Shown piece by piece: positions 26,954 through 35,704 of a stretch of 64,000 nucleotides of DNA. The stretch covers positions 1-64,000 of the forward strand of contig NZ_PPSL01000010.1 of the NCBI RefSeq assembly GCF_002954265.1, given 5' to 3'. The position numbers were made by a program, and so were the translations under genes. Position 1 is the stretch's first letter. Each line of letters starts with the position of its first letter. This stretch comes from Flavipsychrobacter stenotrophus (GTDB taxonomy: Bacteria > Bacteroidota > Bacteroidia > Chitinophagales > Chitinophagaceae). The notes under the pieces are model-generated. The model saw only the letters and a list, made by a program, of their open reading frames with translations, made no database searches and was not told the origin of the DNA.

Positions 26954-28861
26954 ATGCAACAAACAGCACCTCATACGACTACCCTAATAATGCGGTGGCT
27001 TAGCTCCTTTCGCTGGCAGGCGTTTATACTGGCAGTGATCTGCCTGATCTTTTATGCCAATACTTTTCAGAATGGCTATGCGCTTGATGACAACCCCATT
27101 ATCATTAATAATCCATCTGTACAAAGTGGCATAAGCGGCATACCTGCCATACTGATGGGCGATGCCATGGAGAACTCTTTTAAGCAGCAAAACAGTAATA
27201 CCCGCCTGGAGGGTGGCAGGTATAGGCCATTGTCTATTGTCACCTTTGCGATAGAACAACAGGTAGTGGGCAATAATGCCCCCGGAGTAAGTAATGATAA
27301 ATTGCTTAGTGATATGCACGTAAGGCATATGGTCAATGTGTTACTTTATATATTGTCTGTGATCGTTCTGCTGCAATTCCTCCGGAAGTTGATTTCCCCC
27401 AATGACTCTCTGGCAGCCTTTCTTGCAGCGCTGCTATTCGCTATTCATCCATTACATACCGAGGTAGTAGCCAATGTAAAAAGCAGAGATGAGATCATGT
27501 CCCTGCTCTTCATCTGCCTGACATTTTTAATGGCTTTTAAGTATACATCAAGTAAAAAAATTATACACCTCATTTCTGCCCTTTCTTGCTTTTTACTGGC
27601 ACTGCTATCTAAAGAGTATGCTATTGCTTTAGTTGGACTACTGCCACTAGCATTCTTTACACTGGGTAAAAGCTCATTAAAACATAGCGCAATAGCCACT
27701 TTGCCTTACGTTATACCGTTGGGTATTTATATCTCCCTCAGGGTAATTGCCACCAGCCATTCAGACGCGGCAGTATCTACAGACATTCTCAATAATCCAT
27801 ACTTGTACGCAACAGGTTCACAAAAGGCAGCATCTATAATTGCAGTCGTGCTCGACTACATCAAGCTATTGTTCGTCCCCAATGCGCTCTCCTGCGACTA
27901 CTCTTTCAATCAGATCCCCTACTCTGATTTCAGCTCTTTGAAGGTATGGGCGTCGATAGTGGTATATGGTATTCTCATAGTTATGGCATGGATATTCTCG
28001 AAGCGCCAGCATGTTCTTGGCTTTGCCATCGCATTATTCTTGGCCTTTCTGCTGTTGGTCAGCAATGTATTGATTAACATAGGCGCACCAATGGGCGAAA
28101 GGCTGGCATATCATGCTTCATTGGGATTTGCAATTGTGTTGGCGTGGCTAATTAGTTATTTAATGAACACTGCGAGAAGTCAGAAAGCGGTGCAGGCAAT
28201 GACAGGGGGATCGCTGTTATTAATTATAGTCGCATCAGCATATATAACTATCAATAGAAATAAAGATTGGGCGTCTGACTTCACACTGTTTACAAAAGAT
28301 GTGCAGACAGTACCCAATAGTGCGTCGGCCAACCGATACGCAGGTGGTGCTTTCATAAAATATGCTGAAGGCATTAATGATGAAAGACGAAATTCCGGCG
28401 AAAAATCATCTGTTCTTCAAGTAGGAATGTGGTATCTCAACAAAGCACTACAGATACATCCCGAATATGTTGATGCTATTGTGAACCGCGGTGTTGGTTA
28501 TATAGCACAGGGAAAATATGATTCAGCAATGGCAGACTGCAAGACCGTGGCAGAACACTATCCCAACCACTCGGGGCTGCAATACCTCTCTTACAATATT
28601 TCAGATCACTATTACAAACTTGCCTTAGAACGTTGTAAGGTAAAGGACTACAATAGTGCTTTCCCGCTATTCAAAAAAGCCATTGAAGCATCGCCCAAAG
28701 ACCCGGAGCTATGGACTTTTATGGGGTATGCCTACTACAGCAATAATGATTGTGTAAATACGCGTTACGCTGCTGAACAGGCAATGAAGCTGGACCCTAA
28801 CAATACAAAAGCGCGCAAATTAATAAAGATGTGTGCCGACAAGGAAACCGCAATAAAATAA
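26954..28861 (+). CDS. Multi-pass membrane protein with TPR repeats (GT-C/TMTC-like)
   Basis: A 635-residue protein with about ten membrane helices in residues 18-425, followed by TPR repeats in 490-630 (YVDAIVNRGVGYIAQGKYDSAM, and the final NNDCVNTRYAAEQAMKLDP). The first external loop carries YALDDNPIIINNPSVQ, the acidic loop motif found in GT-C glycosyltransferases of the TMTC/O-mannosyl type. It probably transfers a sugar from a lipid carrier to exported proteins, a frequent decoration in Bacteroidota, but the activity is inferred only. The 230 bases before it (26724-26953) show no feature. Confidence 0.7.
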   Translation: MQQTAPHTTTLIMRWLSSFRWQAFILAVICLIFYANTFQNGYALDDNPIIINNPSVQSGISGIPAILMGDAMENSFKQQNSNTRLEGGRYRPLSIVTFAIEQQVVGNNAPGVSNDKLLSDMHVRHMVNVLLYILSVIVLLQFLRKLISPNDSLAAFLAALLFAIHPLHTEVVANVKSRDEIMSLLFICLTFLMAFKYTSSKKIIHLISALSCFLLALLSKEYAIALVGLLPLAFFTLGKSSLKHSAIATLPYVIPLGIYISLRVIATSHSDAAVSTDILNNPYLYATGSQKAASIIAVVLDYIKLLFVPNALSCDYSFNQIPYSDFSSLKVWASIVVYGILIVMAWIFSKRQHVLGFAIALFLAFLLLVSNVLINIGAPMGERLAYHASLGFAIVLAWLISYLMNTARSQKAVQAMTGGSLLLIIVASAYITINRNKDWASDFTLFTKDVQTVPNSASANRYAGGAFIKYAEGINDERRNSGEKSSVLQVGMWYLNKALQIHPEYVDAIVNRGVGYIAQGKYDSAMADCKTVAEHYPNHSGLQYLSYNISDHYYKLALERCKVKDYNSAFPLFKKAIEASPKDPELWTFMGYAYYSNNDCVNTRYAAEQAMKLDPNNTKARKLIKMCADKETAIK

Positions 28862-28864
28862 CTA

Positions 28865-29506
28865 CTACAAGGGCATCTCCATATTCGGCTTAGCATCCGG
28901 CTCCGGCATTACCCATTCTTCGTTCAGTTCGCCTATATAGCCCAGCATGTCGTTACGGCCATGAAACTTTTCAGCACTGGTCATAAATGTGCGGGGTATA
29001 TATTCCCATTCCTTTTTCATTGCGTTTACAAACAGGCTCTTATTCTTCGCAGCCTCACGCTGGGTTATCTTATCGGCCTTGGTAAAAGCAATATTGAACG
29101 GTACACCCCACTCTCCCAGTTTGCGCAAAAAGGCAAGGTCCAGGTTTTGTGGCGAATGGCGGCTATCAACCAATACAAAAACCGTGACAAGGTTGGTTCG
29201 CTCCTTTAGGTATGCATCTATCATCTTCTCCCACTCCTCGCGCTGCACCTTAGAGCGCTTGGCAAAACCATAACCGGGCAGATCGACTATATAAAAAGCA
29301 TTATTGATGAGGAAGTGATTGATGAGCTGCGTCTTTCCCGGGCTGCCCGATGTTTTGGCCAGCTTTGCATTACGGGTGAGCATATTTATCAGGCTGCTCT
29401 TGCCCACATTAGATCTTCCAATGAACGCATATTCAGGCTTGTCAGGTTTTGGGCAAGCTTTAACATCTATATTGCTTATTAAGTATTTAGCGGTTGTTAT
29501 TTCCAT
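28865..29506 (-). CDS. engB: Ribosome biogenesis GTP-binding protein EngB/YihA
   Basis: A GTPase of about 213 residues needed for assembly of the large ribosomal subunit. GTPase motifs are complete: G1 GRSNVGKSS, G3 DLPGYGFAK, G4 TKAD, and the switch Thr in SGSPGKTQ. I start at the Met in MEITTAKYL, since the upstream extension overlaps the divergent ubiE gene and has no conserved sequence. It converges with the TPR glycosyltransferase gene (3 bases apart) and diverges from ubiE with only 25 bases between start codons. Confidence 0.95.
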   Translation of the reverse strand: MEITTAKYLISNIDVKACPKPDKPEYAFIGRSNVGKSSLINMLTRNAKLAKTSGSPGKTQLINHFLINNAFYIVDLPGYGFAKRSKVQREEWEKMIDAYLKERTNLVTVFVLVDSRHSPQNLDLAFLRKLGEWGVPFNIAFTKADKITQREAAKNKSLFVNAMKKEWEYIPRTFMTSAEKFHGRNDMLGYIGELNEEWVMPEPDAKPNMEMPL

Positions 29507-29518
29507 CTGGTTTGGTTG

Positions 29519-29526
29519 TACTTTTG
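29519..29526 (+). promoter_or_regulatory. -7 box of ubiE, located at the engB start
   Basis: TACTTTTG matches TAnnTTTG and ends 5 bases before the ubiE ATG (29532). A TTG at 29494-29496 could serve as the -33 element (22 bases before). The promoter therefore lies partly inside the engB coding start. Confidence 0.55.
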
Positions 29527-29531
29527 CACTA

Positions 29532-30284
29532 ATGCAGTCGATCAATGATACTAATCCCGCAGCAAAGATACTCCCTGATGCGGCATCAAATTTAAATAAG
29601 AAAGCTCAGGTAGCCGAAATGTTTAACAATATAGCCGGCCGCTACGATTTTCTGAACCATTTCCTGTCTATGGGCATAGACAAAGGATGGCGCAAAAAAG
29701 CTATTGCCGAGGCGGGAGAACTGAAACCAACCCGTATACTGGACGTAGCTACAGGCACTGCCGACCTGGCCATTGCCGCTGCATCATTAAAACCACAACA
29801 CATAGACGGTATTGATATAGCGGACCAGATGCTGGTAGTGGGACGTAAAAAAATAGAGGATGTCAATCTTTCTAATATCATAACCCTACAAACTGCCGAT
29901 AGTGAATCGCTGCCGTTTGAAACAGGCCACTTCGACGTGGTTACCTGTGCTTATGGCGCCCGTAACTTCGAGCACCTGGAAGCAGGATTGACGGAAATGG
30001 GCCGTGTATTGCGCCCCGGAGGTAAAGTGGTGATACTGGAATTCTCTCACCCTACCGGCTTCCCGATAAAGCAGTTATTTGGCTTCTATTTCAAATTCAT
30101 ACTGCCACTAATGGGTCGGCTTGTATCTAAGCACAGCCGAGCATATACTTATCTACCCGAGTCGGTAATGGCCTTCCCTCAGGGAGCAGATTTTTGTAAG
30201 ATACTTACCAGCTGCGGCTATAAGAATGCCAAAGCACGACCACTGACATTTGGTATAACCAGTTTATATACTGCTTATAAATAA
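29532..30284 (+). CDS. ubiE: Demethylmenaquinone methyltransferase
   Basis: A 250-residue SAM-dependent methyltransferase (UbiE/MenG) that makes menaquinone from demethylmenaquinone in the respiratory chain. The start MQSINDTNPA is chosen because upstream codons overlap engB and carry an unrelated frame. The family signatures YDFLNHFLSMGIDKGWR and RVLRPGGKVVILEFSHP are intact, with the SAM-binding strand ILDVATGTADLA near residue 72-84. A stem with weak T-tail follows. Confidence 0.95.
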   Translation: MQSINDTNPAAKILPDAASNLNKKAQVAEMFNNIAGRYDFLNHFLSMGIDKGWRKKAIAEAGELKPTRILDVATGTADLAIAAASLKPQHIDGIDIADQMLVVGRKKIEDVNLSNIITLQTADSESLPFETGHFDVVTCAYGARNFEHLEAGLTEMGRVLRPGGKVVILEFSHPTGFPIKQLFGFYFKFILPLMGRLVSKHSRAYTYLPESVMAFPQGADFCKILTSCGYKNAKARPLTFGITSLYTAYK

Positions 30285-30300
30285 CAGACAATCTTAAAAT

Positions 30301-30340
30301 ACAAAGCCCTGCATACTATGTTTGCAGGGCTTTGTATTTA
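30301..30340. terminator. Hairpin between ubiE and a convergent lipoprotein gene
   Basis: ACAAAGCCCTGCA (30301-30313) pairs with 30323-30335. The T-tail on either strand is weak. Confidence 0.65.
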
Positions 30341-30352
30341 GAAGTACACCAA

Positions 30353-30814
30353 CTACTCTTTCCCTTTCTTTTTATATACGGATAGTAAAAACATCGCATT
30401 ACTTTTTGTGTCAAACGCTTTAGGGTATGCGTCACCATTCAAATTGTAGCAGATGGTCAGCTCACCGTTGTCATATTTATATATGGCCATAAAATGTTTA
30501 CCGGCATTTGGTCCTTTTTTGCCGTAAATATCCATTTTGTCTCCGTTGTACCTTATAACTCCTTTGTCTACAACACCTGCTATCACCTTGTACCTGCTGT
30601 CTGCTATAGTCAATTCCGTACCTTCCATAAACCCAACTGGAATAGGAGATCCACCGATTTCCTGCTGCACAGGTATCCAGATGCCGTTCAGCTCTTTTAC
30701 CGGCGCCTTCTTTCGCAATAATCCGCATCCTGTCAACAACGAAAATGCTGCTACCACAGCCACCGAATAAACATATTTCCTTGTATGATTTCTCATCATT
30801 TCTAAACTCAACAT
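30353..30814 (-). CDS. Small lipoprotein
   Basis: A 153-residue lipoprotein with lipobox LLTGC (lipidated Cys at about 30). The mature part (ELNGIWIPVQQEIGGSPIPVGF..., YKVIAGVVDKG, DNGELTICYNL) resembles the lipocalin-like TIGR03067 domain, in which a W-x-P-V-Q strand starts a beta barrel. The function of that family is unknown. Its first ATG (30814) overlaps the TGA of the AlkD-like gene (ATGTTGA), which suggests translational coupling; internal Met codons 6 and 7 are other possible starts. Confidence 0.65.
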   Translation of the reverse strand: MLSLEMMRNHTRKYVYSVAVVAAFSLLTGCGLLRKKAPVKELNGIWIPVQQEIGGSPIPVGFMEGTELTIADSRYKVIAGVVDKGVIRYNGDKMDIYGKKGPNAGKHFMAIYKYDNGELTICYNLNGDAYPKAFDTKSNAMFLLSVYKKKGKE

Positions 30815-31515
30815 TTAACTGTTTTCTTTTTCTTGCCTAATGCCCCCTTGGCCTTTACTTTATTAATATAGTCAGCAATATCCGGCACTTTACAGGCAGT
30901 GCCGTTCATATTTACTTCCACTGCACCAATTTTCTTTGCTGCTGCTATTGCATCATCTGTAAGCGGAGCAATGAAAGAACCAATGGCAATTACAAAATTG
31001 TTCATCTTCAGCCTTACCCTATTATCTGCGTTGTGTATGGTCTTCACCACTCTATCAAGAAGGGGTTTATAAGCAGCTATGTCCAGATCAGCATCTACTT
31101 TTATAGCAGGTATATTGCTAAGGGTGGACCAGCCTGCTGATGCTATATGAGGCTCCTTACTTTCTATCCATTGCATTGCTATTTCGTAGCCATGCGGACT
31201 ACCTGCGGCAACCCACGACACAGTATACTCGCAGATATTGTTAGACAGTGCTTGCTCTACCCACATCTGCAGATCGGCTTTCGTCATCTTTGCATCATCA
31301 GCAATCAGTCCCGCCAGATACATAGCGTCTGCATTACCGGTTGCATACAGATCTTTTGCCAGTTGGTAATCCATCTTTATCTTCTTCTGGATAGGTTTCA
31401 TGTACTCTATCTTCACTCCAAAGAATGGCTCCTTTACCCCGTGTTTCAACAATATCTTTTTGATACTTTCACTGCCGGCAGCTTCCAGTTCGGCCATTAT
31501 TTCTTTAACTGTCAT
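30808..31515 (-). CDS. DNA alkylation repair protein, AlkD-like
   Basis: A 235-residue HEAT-repeat protein of the DNA_alkylation_repair family. All-alpha composition, repeated pairs of helices and the segments VKIEYMKPIQKKI, NADAMYLAGLIADDA and NADNRVRLKMNNFVIAIG fit the family, in which AlkD and AlkC excise N3- and N7-alkylpurines. The tail is lysine-rich (LGKKKKTVK), suited to binding DNA. I cannot confirm the catalytic Asp/Trp pair by eye. It is the first gene of a two-gene unit with the lipoprotein. Confidence 0.75.
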   Translation of the reverse strand: MTVKEIMAELEAAGSESIKKILLKHGVKEPFFGVKIEYMKPIQKKIKMDYQLAKDLYATGNADAMYLAGLIADDAKMTKADLQMWVEQALSNNICEYTVSWVAAGSPHGYEIAMQWIESKEPHIASAGWSTLSNIPAIKVDADLDIAAYKPLLDRVVKTIHNADNRVRLKMNNFVIAIGSFIAPLTDDAIAAAKKIGAVEVNMNGTACKVPDIADYINKVKAKGALGKKKKTVKC

Positions 31516-31656
31516 TACTCTATGATTTAGAATATATCGTATAAGAACCTATTATTCTCCCGCTAAATTACTCAAAATATATTCATCGTAAAAAAGGTGT
31601 CTAACGAACATTTCTGCACATTAAACACCTTTGAAATATTATTCACCAATTGCCCA

Positions 31657-32148
31657 CTACATCGCCAGGTACTCGTCGAGATTACCAAGACCCATTGCAT
31701 AGCCTGCTTCAAAGCCCATCTGTATGATCGTTTCCATATCTGCGATCTTATTGAAAGAAATTTCAGACTGCACCGTTGTTTGGTCGCCTGACTGATTGAA
31801 GGTATTATTCCAATGCATTACCGGGAATTGATCATTGATATTCCCTTCTTCATCACAAAACATTGCTGAACTGGTAAAATTGCTGTTGGCAGCTACTGTA
31901 TGAATATCTACCCGGCACCAGTGCTTTTCTCCGGCAGGAGAAGTCATAGCATATAGCCACATCCCCCCGGGCCTAAAATCCATTGTTTTAGTAACTGCCT
32001 TATAGGGCCTTGGAGCCCACCAGAGGTCAAGTATCTCAGCTTTTGTCCACGCATCCCATACTTTCTGCACGGCCGCATCGAATGATCTTACCACAGTAAG
32101 TTTCTTGTTTTCAAGGTCTTTAGTAAAGACTGCTTCATTTTTTGCCAT
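31657..32148 (-). CDS. SRPBCC/AHSA1 (START-like) domain protein
   Basis: A 163-residue cytoplasmic protein of the AHSA1/Hsp90-activator-like START fold. Typical segments are VRSFDAAVQKVWDAWTKAEILDLWWAPRP, the MDFRPGGMWLYAM loop and the C-terminal GFEAGYAMGLGNLDEYLA helix. Members bind small hydrophobic ligands, but the ligand here is unknown. It lies 10 bases after an ArsR-type regulator, a pairing seen in very many bacteria, which implies joint expression. Confidence 0.85.
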   Translation of the reverse strand: MAKNEAVFTKDLENKKLTVVRSFDAAVQKVWDAWTKAEILDLWWAPRPYKAVTKTMDFRPGGMWLYAMTSPAGEKHWCRVDIHTVAANSNFTSSAMFCDEEGNINDQFPVMHWNNTFNQSGDQTTVQSEISFNKIADMETIIQMGFEAGYAMGLGNLDEYLAM

Positions 32149-32158
32149 CTTATTTATT

Positions 32159-32464
32159 TTAAGGAGTTTTTAAAATTTCGTCGAGTTGATCGAATCGCGA
32201 TTCCCATTGCTTGCGGAATTGCTCCATCCAAATATCTACTTCTTTCATTTTTTCAGCGTTGAAGTGATAGTTGATCTCCCTACCCATTTGCCGTTGTTCC
32301 ACCAACTGACACTCAGCTAGTATCTGTATATGTTTAGATATAGCCTGCCTGCTGCAATCAAAATGTCCGGCAATGGCATTAGGCGTCATAGCGTGAAGTG
32401 CCAGCAAACTCAATATTGCCCTCCGTGTGGGATCGGCTATAGCCTGGAATACATCTCTTCTCAT
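32159..32464 (-). CDS. ArsR-family winged-helix regulator
   Basis: A 101-residue repressor. The helix-turn-helix [20 protein letters not shown] (residues 28-47) and wing [13 protein letters not shown] fit the SdpR/PadR-like ArsR group that pairs with START-domain proteins. No metal-binding Cys pair is seen, so it likely senses something other than metals. The promoter region has two near-identical 16-bp palindromes flanking its own -7 box, so autoregulation is very likely. Confidence 0.92.
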   Translation of the reverse strand: MRRDVFQAIADPTRRAILSLLALHAMTPNAIAGHFDCSRQAISKHIQILAECQLVEQRQMGREINYHFNAEKMKEVDIWMEQFRKQWESRFDQLDEILKTP

Positions 32465-32473
32465 ATTTTATGC

Positions 32474-32515
32474 GCAATCGTTCGATTGCAAATATATGAG
32501 CAACCATTTGATTGC
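32474..32515 (-). promoter_or_regulatory. Double operator and -7 box of the ArsR operon
   Basis: GCAATCGTTCGATTGC (32474-32489) is a perfect palindrome. GCAACCATTTGATTGC (32500-32515) matches it with three changes. Their centres are 26 bp apart. Between them, on the minus strand, lies TATATTTG (32496 down to 32489), a TAnnTTTG -7 box whose end touches the first palindrome. A repressor on both sites would cover the promoter. Confidence 0.8.
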
Positions 32516-32545
32516 GCAAAATATTTTTTTTAATATTGTGGCAAA

Positions 32546-32581
32546 AAATAATCCCGACCAATGGTCGGGATTATTTTTTTA
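32546..32581. terminator. Bidirectional terminator downstream of ricT
   Basis: AAATAATCCCGACCA pairs with its complement around a single base (a short loop in practice). T-rich runs follow on both strands. It would stop ricT transcription about 145 bases after its stop codon. Confidence 0.8.
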
Positions 32582-32720
32582 AATTTTCCTAACGAAGTTG
32601 GTTTAACCTTCGTCAATATAACTATCACGGTATAATTCCATTTTCGCTCGGCCCCTTAATTCTCTATCATTTATACCAATGTGATACCACTGATCTGCTA
32701 AAACCTTATATCACTAAACA

Positions 32721-34391
32721 CTAAACGGATGGAGCAGGAGGTTCCTGAGGCGGATTCTGCCTTGGTGGACCTTGTCTCTGTTTGTTCCTGTTCTGCTGTG
32801 GCCTTGGTGCCTGCGGCTTTGCATCTCCCTCCACCTTTGGTCCATCCTGTGCGCTGTTATCGGCATTAGGATTTGGCCTGCCCTGTTGAGGCTTAGGTCC
32901 CTGGTTAGGACGTGGCCCCTGTGGCTTCTGACCCTGCCCCTGATTAGGCCTGTTCTGTTGTTTCTGCGGTGCAGGTGTACCATCAGCATTAGGCGCAGCA
33001 TCACCACCCTGCACCTGTTGCGGGCGGTTGGGCCTGTTACGCTGCTGCTGTGGTGCTGCCGGCGTGCCATCAGCATTGAGTTGCGGCGGCCTGTTACCAC
33101 CCTGGTTAGGGCGGTTCCTCGGCTGCTGTGGCTGTGGTGTAGCCGGCGTACCGTCGGCATTGGGGGCTGCATTGGCCTGCTGTGGTCGGTTACGTTGTTG
33201 TCCACCACCGGCACCCTGTGGCGCATTAGCAGGCCTGTTGCCCTGCTGTGGTTTATTACCGCTACCAGATTTTTTCTTCTTGCTGTTCTTTTCAAGGTTT
33301 TTGAGCGTGATCTGACCTACATCATTCACAAAGCCCATATCTATGGCCTTCAACACACCCTTCTCAGATCTTACTTCAAGCTCTACAGGCTGCAGTTCAT
33401 CTGCTTTCTGGCCCAGCTTGTTCATTTTCTGTATCTCCTTTACGCGCTCTATGCTGAGCGGATATTGCTTGTTGTTATCAGAGAAGCTGTACCACATCAG
33501 GTTCTTAAAGATATCCCTCTTCTGCAGGTGAGCAACACCCTTTACTGTGTCCAATGACTCCGCATGATTAGGGAATACAGACAAAGCATCCATGTAGGTA
33601 TCCAACTCATAGTTCAGACAGCACTTCAACCTGCCGCACTGACCTGATAATTTGGTCTGATTGATAGACAGATTCTGATAGCGGGCTGCTGTGGTATTAA
33701 CTGATTTGAAATCGGTCAACCATGTGCTGCAGCATAGTTCGCGACCGCATGAGCCAATACCACCCACTTTACCACTTTCCTGGCGGGCACCTATCTGGCG
33801 CATTTCCACCTTTAGTTTGAAGTCGTTAGCATAAAGCTTTATCAATTCGCGGAAGTCTACACGCTGATCGGCCGTATAGAAGAAAGTTCCCTTTTTACCA
33901 TCTGCCTGTATCTCTACCTCGCACAATTTCATGGCAAGATTGAGCGAACTGGCTATGGCGCGAGAGCGGATAAGCACTTCGGGTTCTCTATCTTTCTGTG
34001 TCTGGCACATGGTCCTTTCCTCTTCGGTAGCCATATGCAGCACACGCTTCACTACCCCATTCTCGGTAGTACTGTATTTCTTCAATTGCAGTTTTACCAA
34101 TTCACCCGTCACACTTACCTGTCCTACATCATAACCACTCACACCTTCTACAGTGATCCAGTCATTCTTTTCCAGTATATTATTGGTATTGTTACGGAAG
34201 AATTCCTTCCTGCTTCCTTTATTAAAAGATACTTCTATTATCGGGTAAGGCTTTGCACTATCGTGCAGAGGCAAGGCATTGAGCCAGTTATGTACATTAA
34301 GTCTGTTACACCCACCTGTACTGCAACCACCATTACTTTTGCATCCGGAGGGTTTACCACCGGGCGCAGTGCCGCAACTACTACATCCCAT
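32721..34391 (-). CDS. ricT: RicT (YaaT/PSP1 domain) with long low-complexity tail
   Basis: A 556-residue protein. Residues 1-30 are Cys/Gly-rich (MGCSSCG...GGCSTGGC), residues 45-330 are the PSP1/RicT core with RELCCSTWLTDF and LKCCLNYELD, and residues 371-556 are a Pro/Gln/Asn/Arg-rich tail in which NADGTPA recurs three times about 30 residues apart. In Bacillus RicT acts with RicA and RicF in an Fe-S complex affecting RNA processing and sporulation; Bacteroidota versions are usually annotated as PSP1-domain proteins or (older) signal peptidase-like protein. The tail is not part of the family core and is probably disordered. Confidence 0.9.
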   Translation of the reverse strand: MGCSSCGTAPGGKPSGCKSNGGCSTGGCNRLNVHNWLNALPLHDSAKPYPIIEVSFNKGSRKEFFRNNTNNILEKNDWITVEGVSGYDVGQVSVTGELVKLQLKKYSTTENGVVKRVLHMATEEERTMCQTQKDREPEVLIRSRAIASSLNLAMKLCEVEIQADGKKGTFFYTADQRVDFRELIKLYANDFKLKVEMRQIGARQESGKVGGIGSCGRELCCSTWLTDFKSVNTTAARYQNLSINQTKLSGQCGRLKCCLNYELDTYMDALSVFPNHAESLDTVKGVAHLQKRDIFKNLMWYSFSDNNKQYPLSIERVKEIQKMNKLGQKADELQPVELEVRSEKGVLKAIDMGFVNDVGQITLKNLEKNSKKKKSGSGNKPQQGNRPANAPQGAGGGQQRNRPQQANAAPNADGTPATPQPQQPRNRPNQGGNRPPQLNADGTPAAPQQQRNRPNRPQQVQGGDAAPNADGTPAPQKQQNRPNQGQGQKPQGPRPNQGPKPQQGRPNPNADNSAQDGPKVEGDAKPQAPRPQQNRNKQRQGPPRQNPPQEPPAPSV

Positions 34392-34719
34392 TCTTGAATA
34401 ATTTATATAGAGCGTATCAAACCGGTAACTAACCTACTTATATATCCTGCCACCAACTATCGTTGCTATCACCCGCACAGTTACCGTTTCCCGCTTATTG
34501 TTAAAAAATAATTGTTAAACTATACAAACCTACAAAAATACCGTTAATTAACAACGCATATAACAAAGTAACATCCATATGATTTTACCATTAAATCCTC
34601 AATCATTTAGTTGTTCAAATATTTACCCACACCTTTTGCACCAACTGCTTTTTTACGCACTTTCTCAACAATATTACCTGTACTTTTACCGCCGTATTTA
34701 ATCATAAAAACCACAATAC

Positions 34720-35703
34720 ATGAAGATACTTTCTACTCTACTTATTTGTTCTGCCATCACATCATCTGCTATGGCGCAGACTGCCATTACCAATGGAGGT
34801 TTTGAGAACTGGGGCGGCAATGCCAGCCCGGGTGTAGCTGCGGAACCTACCAATTGGTTCTCTAATAAATCAGGTTCCACTATTGCGCAGGCAGGTGGCC
34901 AGACTTGCTTCCAGGAAACATCTATTGTTCATTCAGGCACATCATGTGTTCGTGTCGAAACAATATCAGGTCCATTGTCTACTGCTATAAACGGAAACGT
35001 AACAACAGGCGTTGTGAGTGCACCGTCTTTTATAAAGACAGATGGCTATATTGGTACGGTAAACTTTTCTAATTCGAGCGATGTCCGCCGCATGGCATTT
35101 ACCGGCCGCCCGGACAGTGTAACTGGTTGGTACCAATACACGCAAGGTGCGGCAACTGAGCAAGGCCGTGTAAAAGTAATATTACACACCGGCGACTACT
35201 TCGATCCTGAAACGCCAACAACCAATCACCCCGACCCTACTGCAAATAAAATAGGTGGTGCTACTTTTGTAACGCCGCTTTCCAATGCAACTACATGGAC
35301 ACGCTTCAGCGTTCCGGTTACTTACGTAAGTGCGTCATCGCCAGCATACATTATGGTCAATATTACTTCATCAGCAGATCAGAATACATCAGTAACGGGC
35401 AGCAAGTTGTGGATCGATGATCTTACCGCTGTTTACAATCCGGTTGGCGTTAGCAATGTTAACATGCAGGCTGATGATATCAATATCTACAGCGCATACA
35501 AAACACTGTTTGTAAATGCTGCGAAGGAAATAAACGGCGAAGCGACTATAACTATCTATGACATGGCCGGCAGAACTGTTTTCACTCATTCATTGACTGA
35601 AAAATTCAGCAACTATGATCTTTCCGCTCTTACTACAGGCGTTTATGTTTACAAAGTAAACAGCACATCTTTCTCTAAAACAGACAAGGTAGCTATACAA
35701 TAA
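34720..35703 (+). CDS. Secreted protein with carbohydrate-metabolism-like (PCMD) domain and type IX tail
   Basis: A 327-residue exported protein. The signal peptide ends near residue 20 (AMAQ). ITNGGFENWGGNASPGVAAEPTNW and TGWYQYTQGAATEQGRVKV are characteristic of the putative carbohydrate metabolism (PCMD) domain found in Bacteroidota surface proteins. The C-terminal 75 residues (INIYSAYKTLFVNAA...YDMAGRTVF...GVYVYKV) form a type IX sorting domain. The TTG start of the TonB receptor follows the stop codon by one base, so the two are probably co-translated and may act on the same substrate. The 327 bases before the gene (34392-34719) hold AT-rich sequence and a weak TACTTTTA -7-like element only. 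Confidence 0.75.
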   Translation: MKILSTLLICSAITSSAMAQTAITNGGFENWGGNASPGVAAEPTNWFSNKSGSTIAQAGGQTCFQETSIVHSGTSCVRVETISGPLSTAINGNVTTGVVSAPSFIKTDGYIGTVNFSNSSDVRRMAFTGRPDSVTGWYQYTQGAATEQGRVKVILHTGDYFDPETPTTNHPDPTANKIGGATFVTPLSNATTWTRFSVPVTYVSASSPAYIMVNITSSADQNTSVTGSKLWIDDLTAVYNPVGVSNVNMQADDINIYSAYKTLFVNAAKEINGEATITIYDMAGRTVFTHSLTEKFSNYDLSALTTGVYVYKVNSTSFSKTDKVAIQ

Positions 35704-35704
35704 A

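Noticed and set aside
32970-33180. Regularly spaced repeats suggesting a CRISPR array
   Set aside because: The repeats lie in frame in the ricT tail (NADGTPA), only three units exist and the spacing follows codons. No CRISPR array or cas gene was seen in the window.
32714-33557. Frames of 193 and 261 codons within ricT
   Set aside because: They arise from the repetitive Pro/Gln/Asn/Arg-coding DNA of ricT in other frames and are low-complexity themselves.
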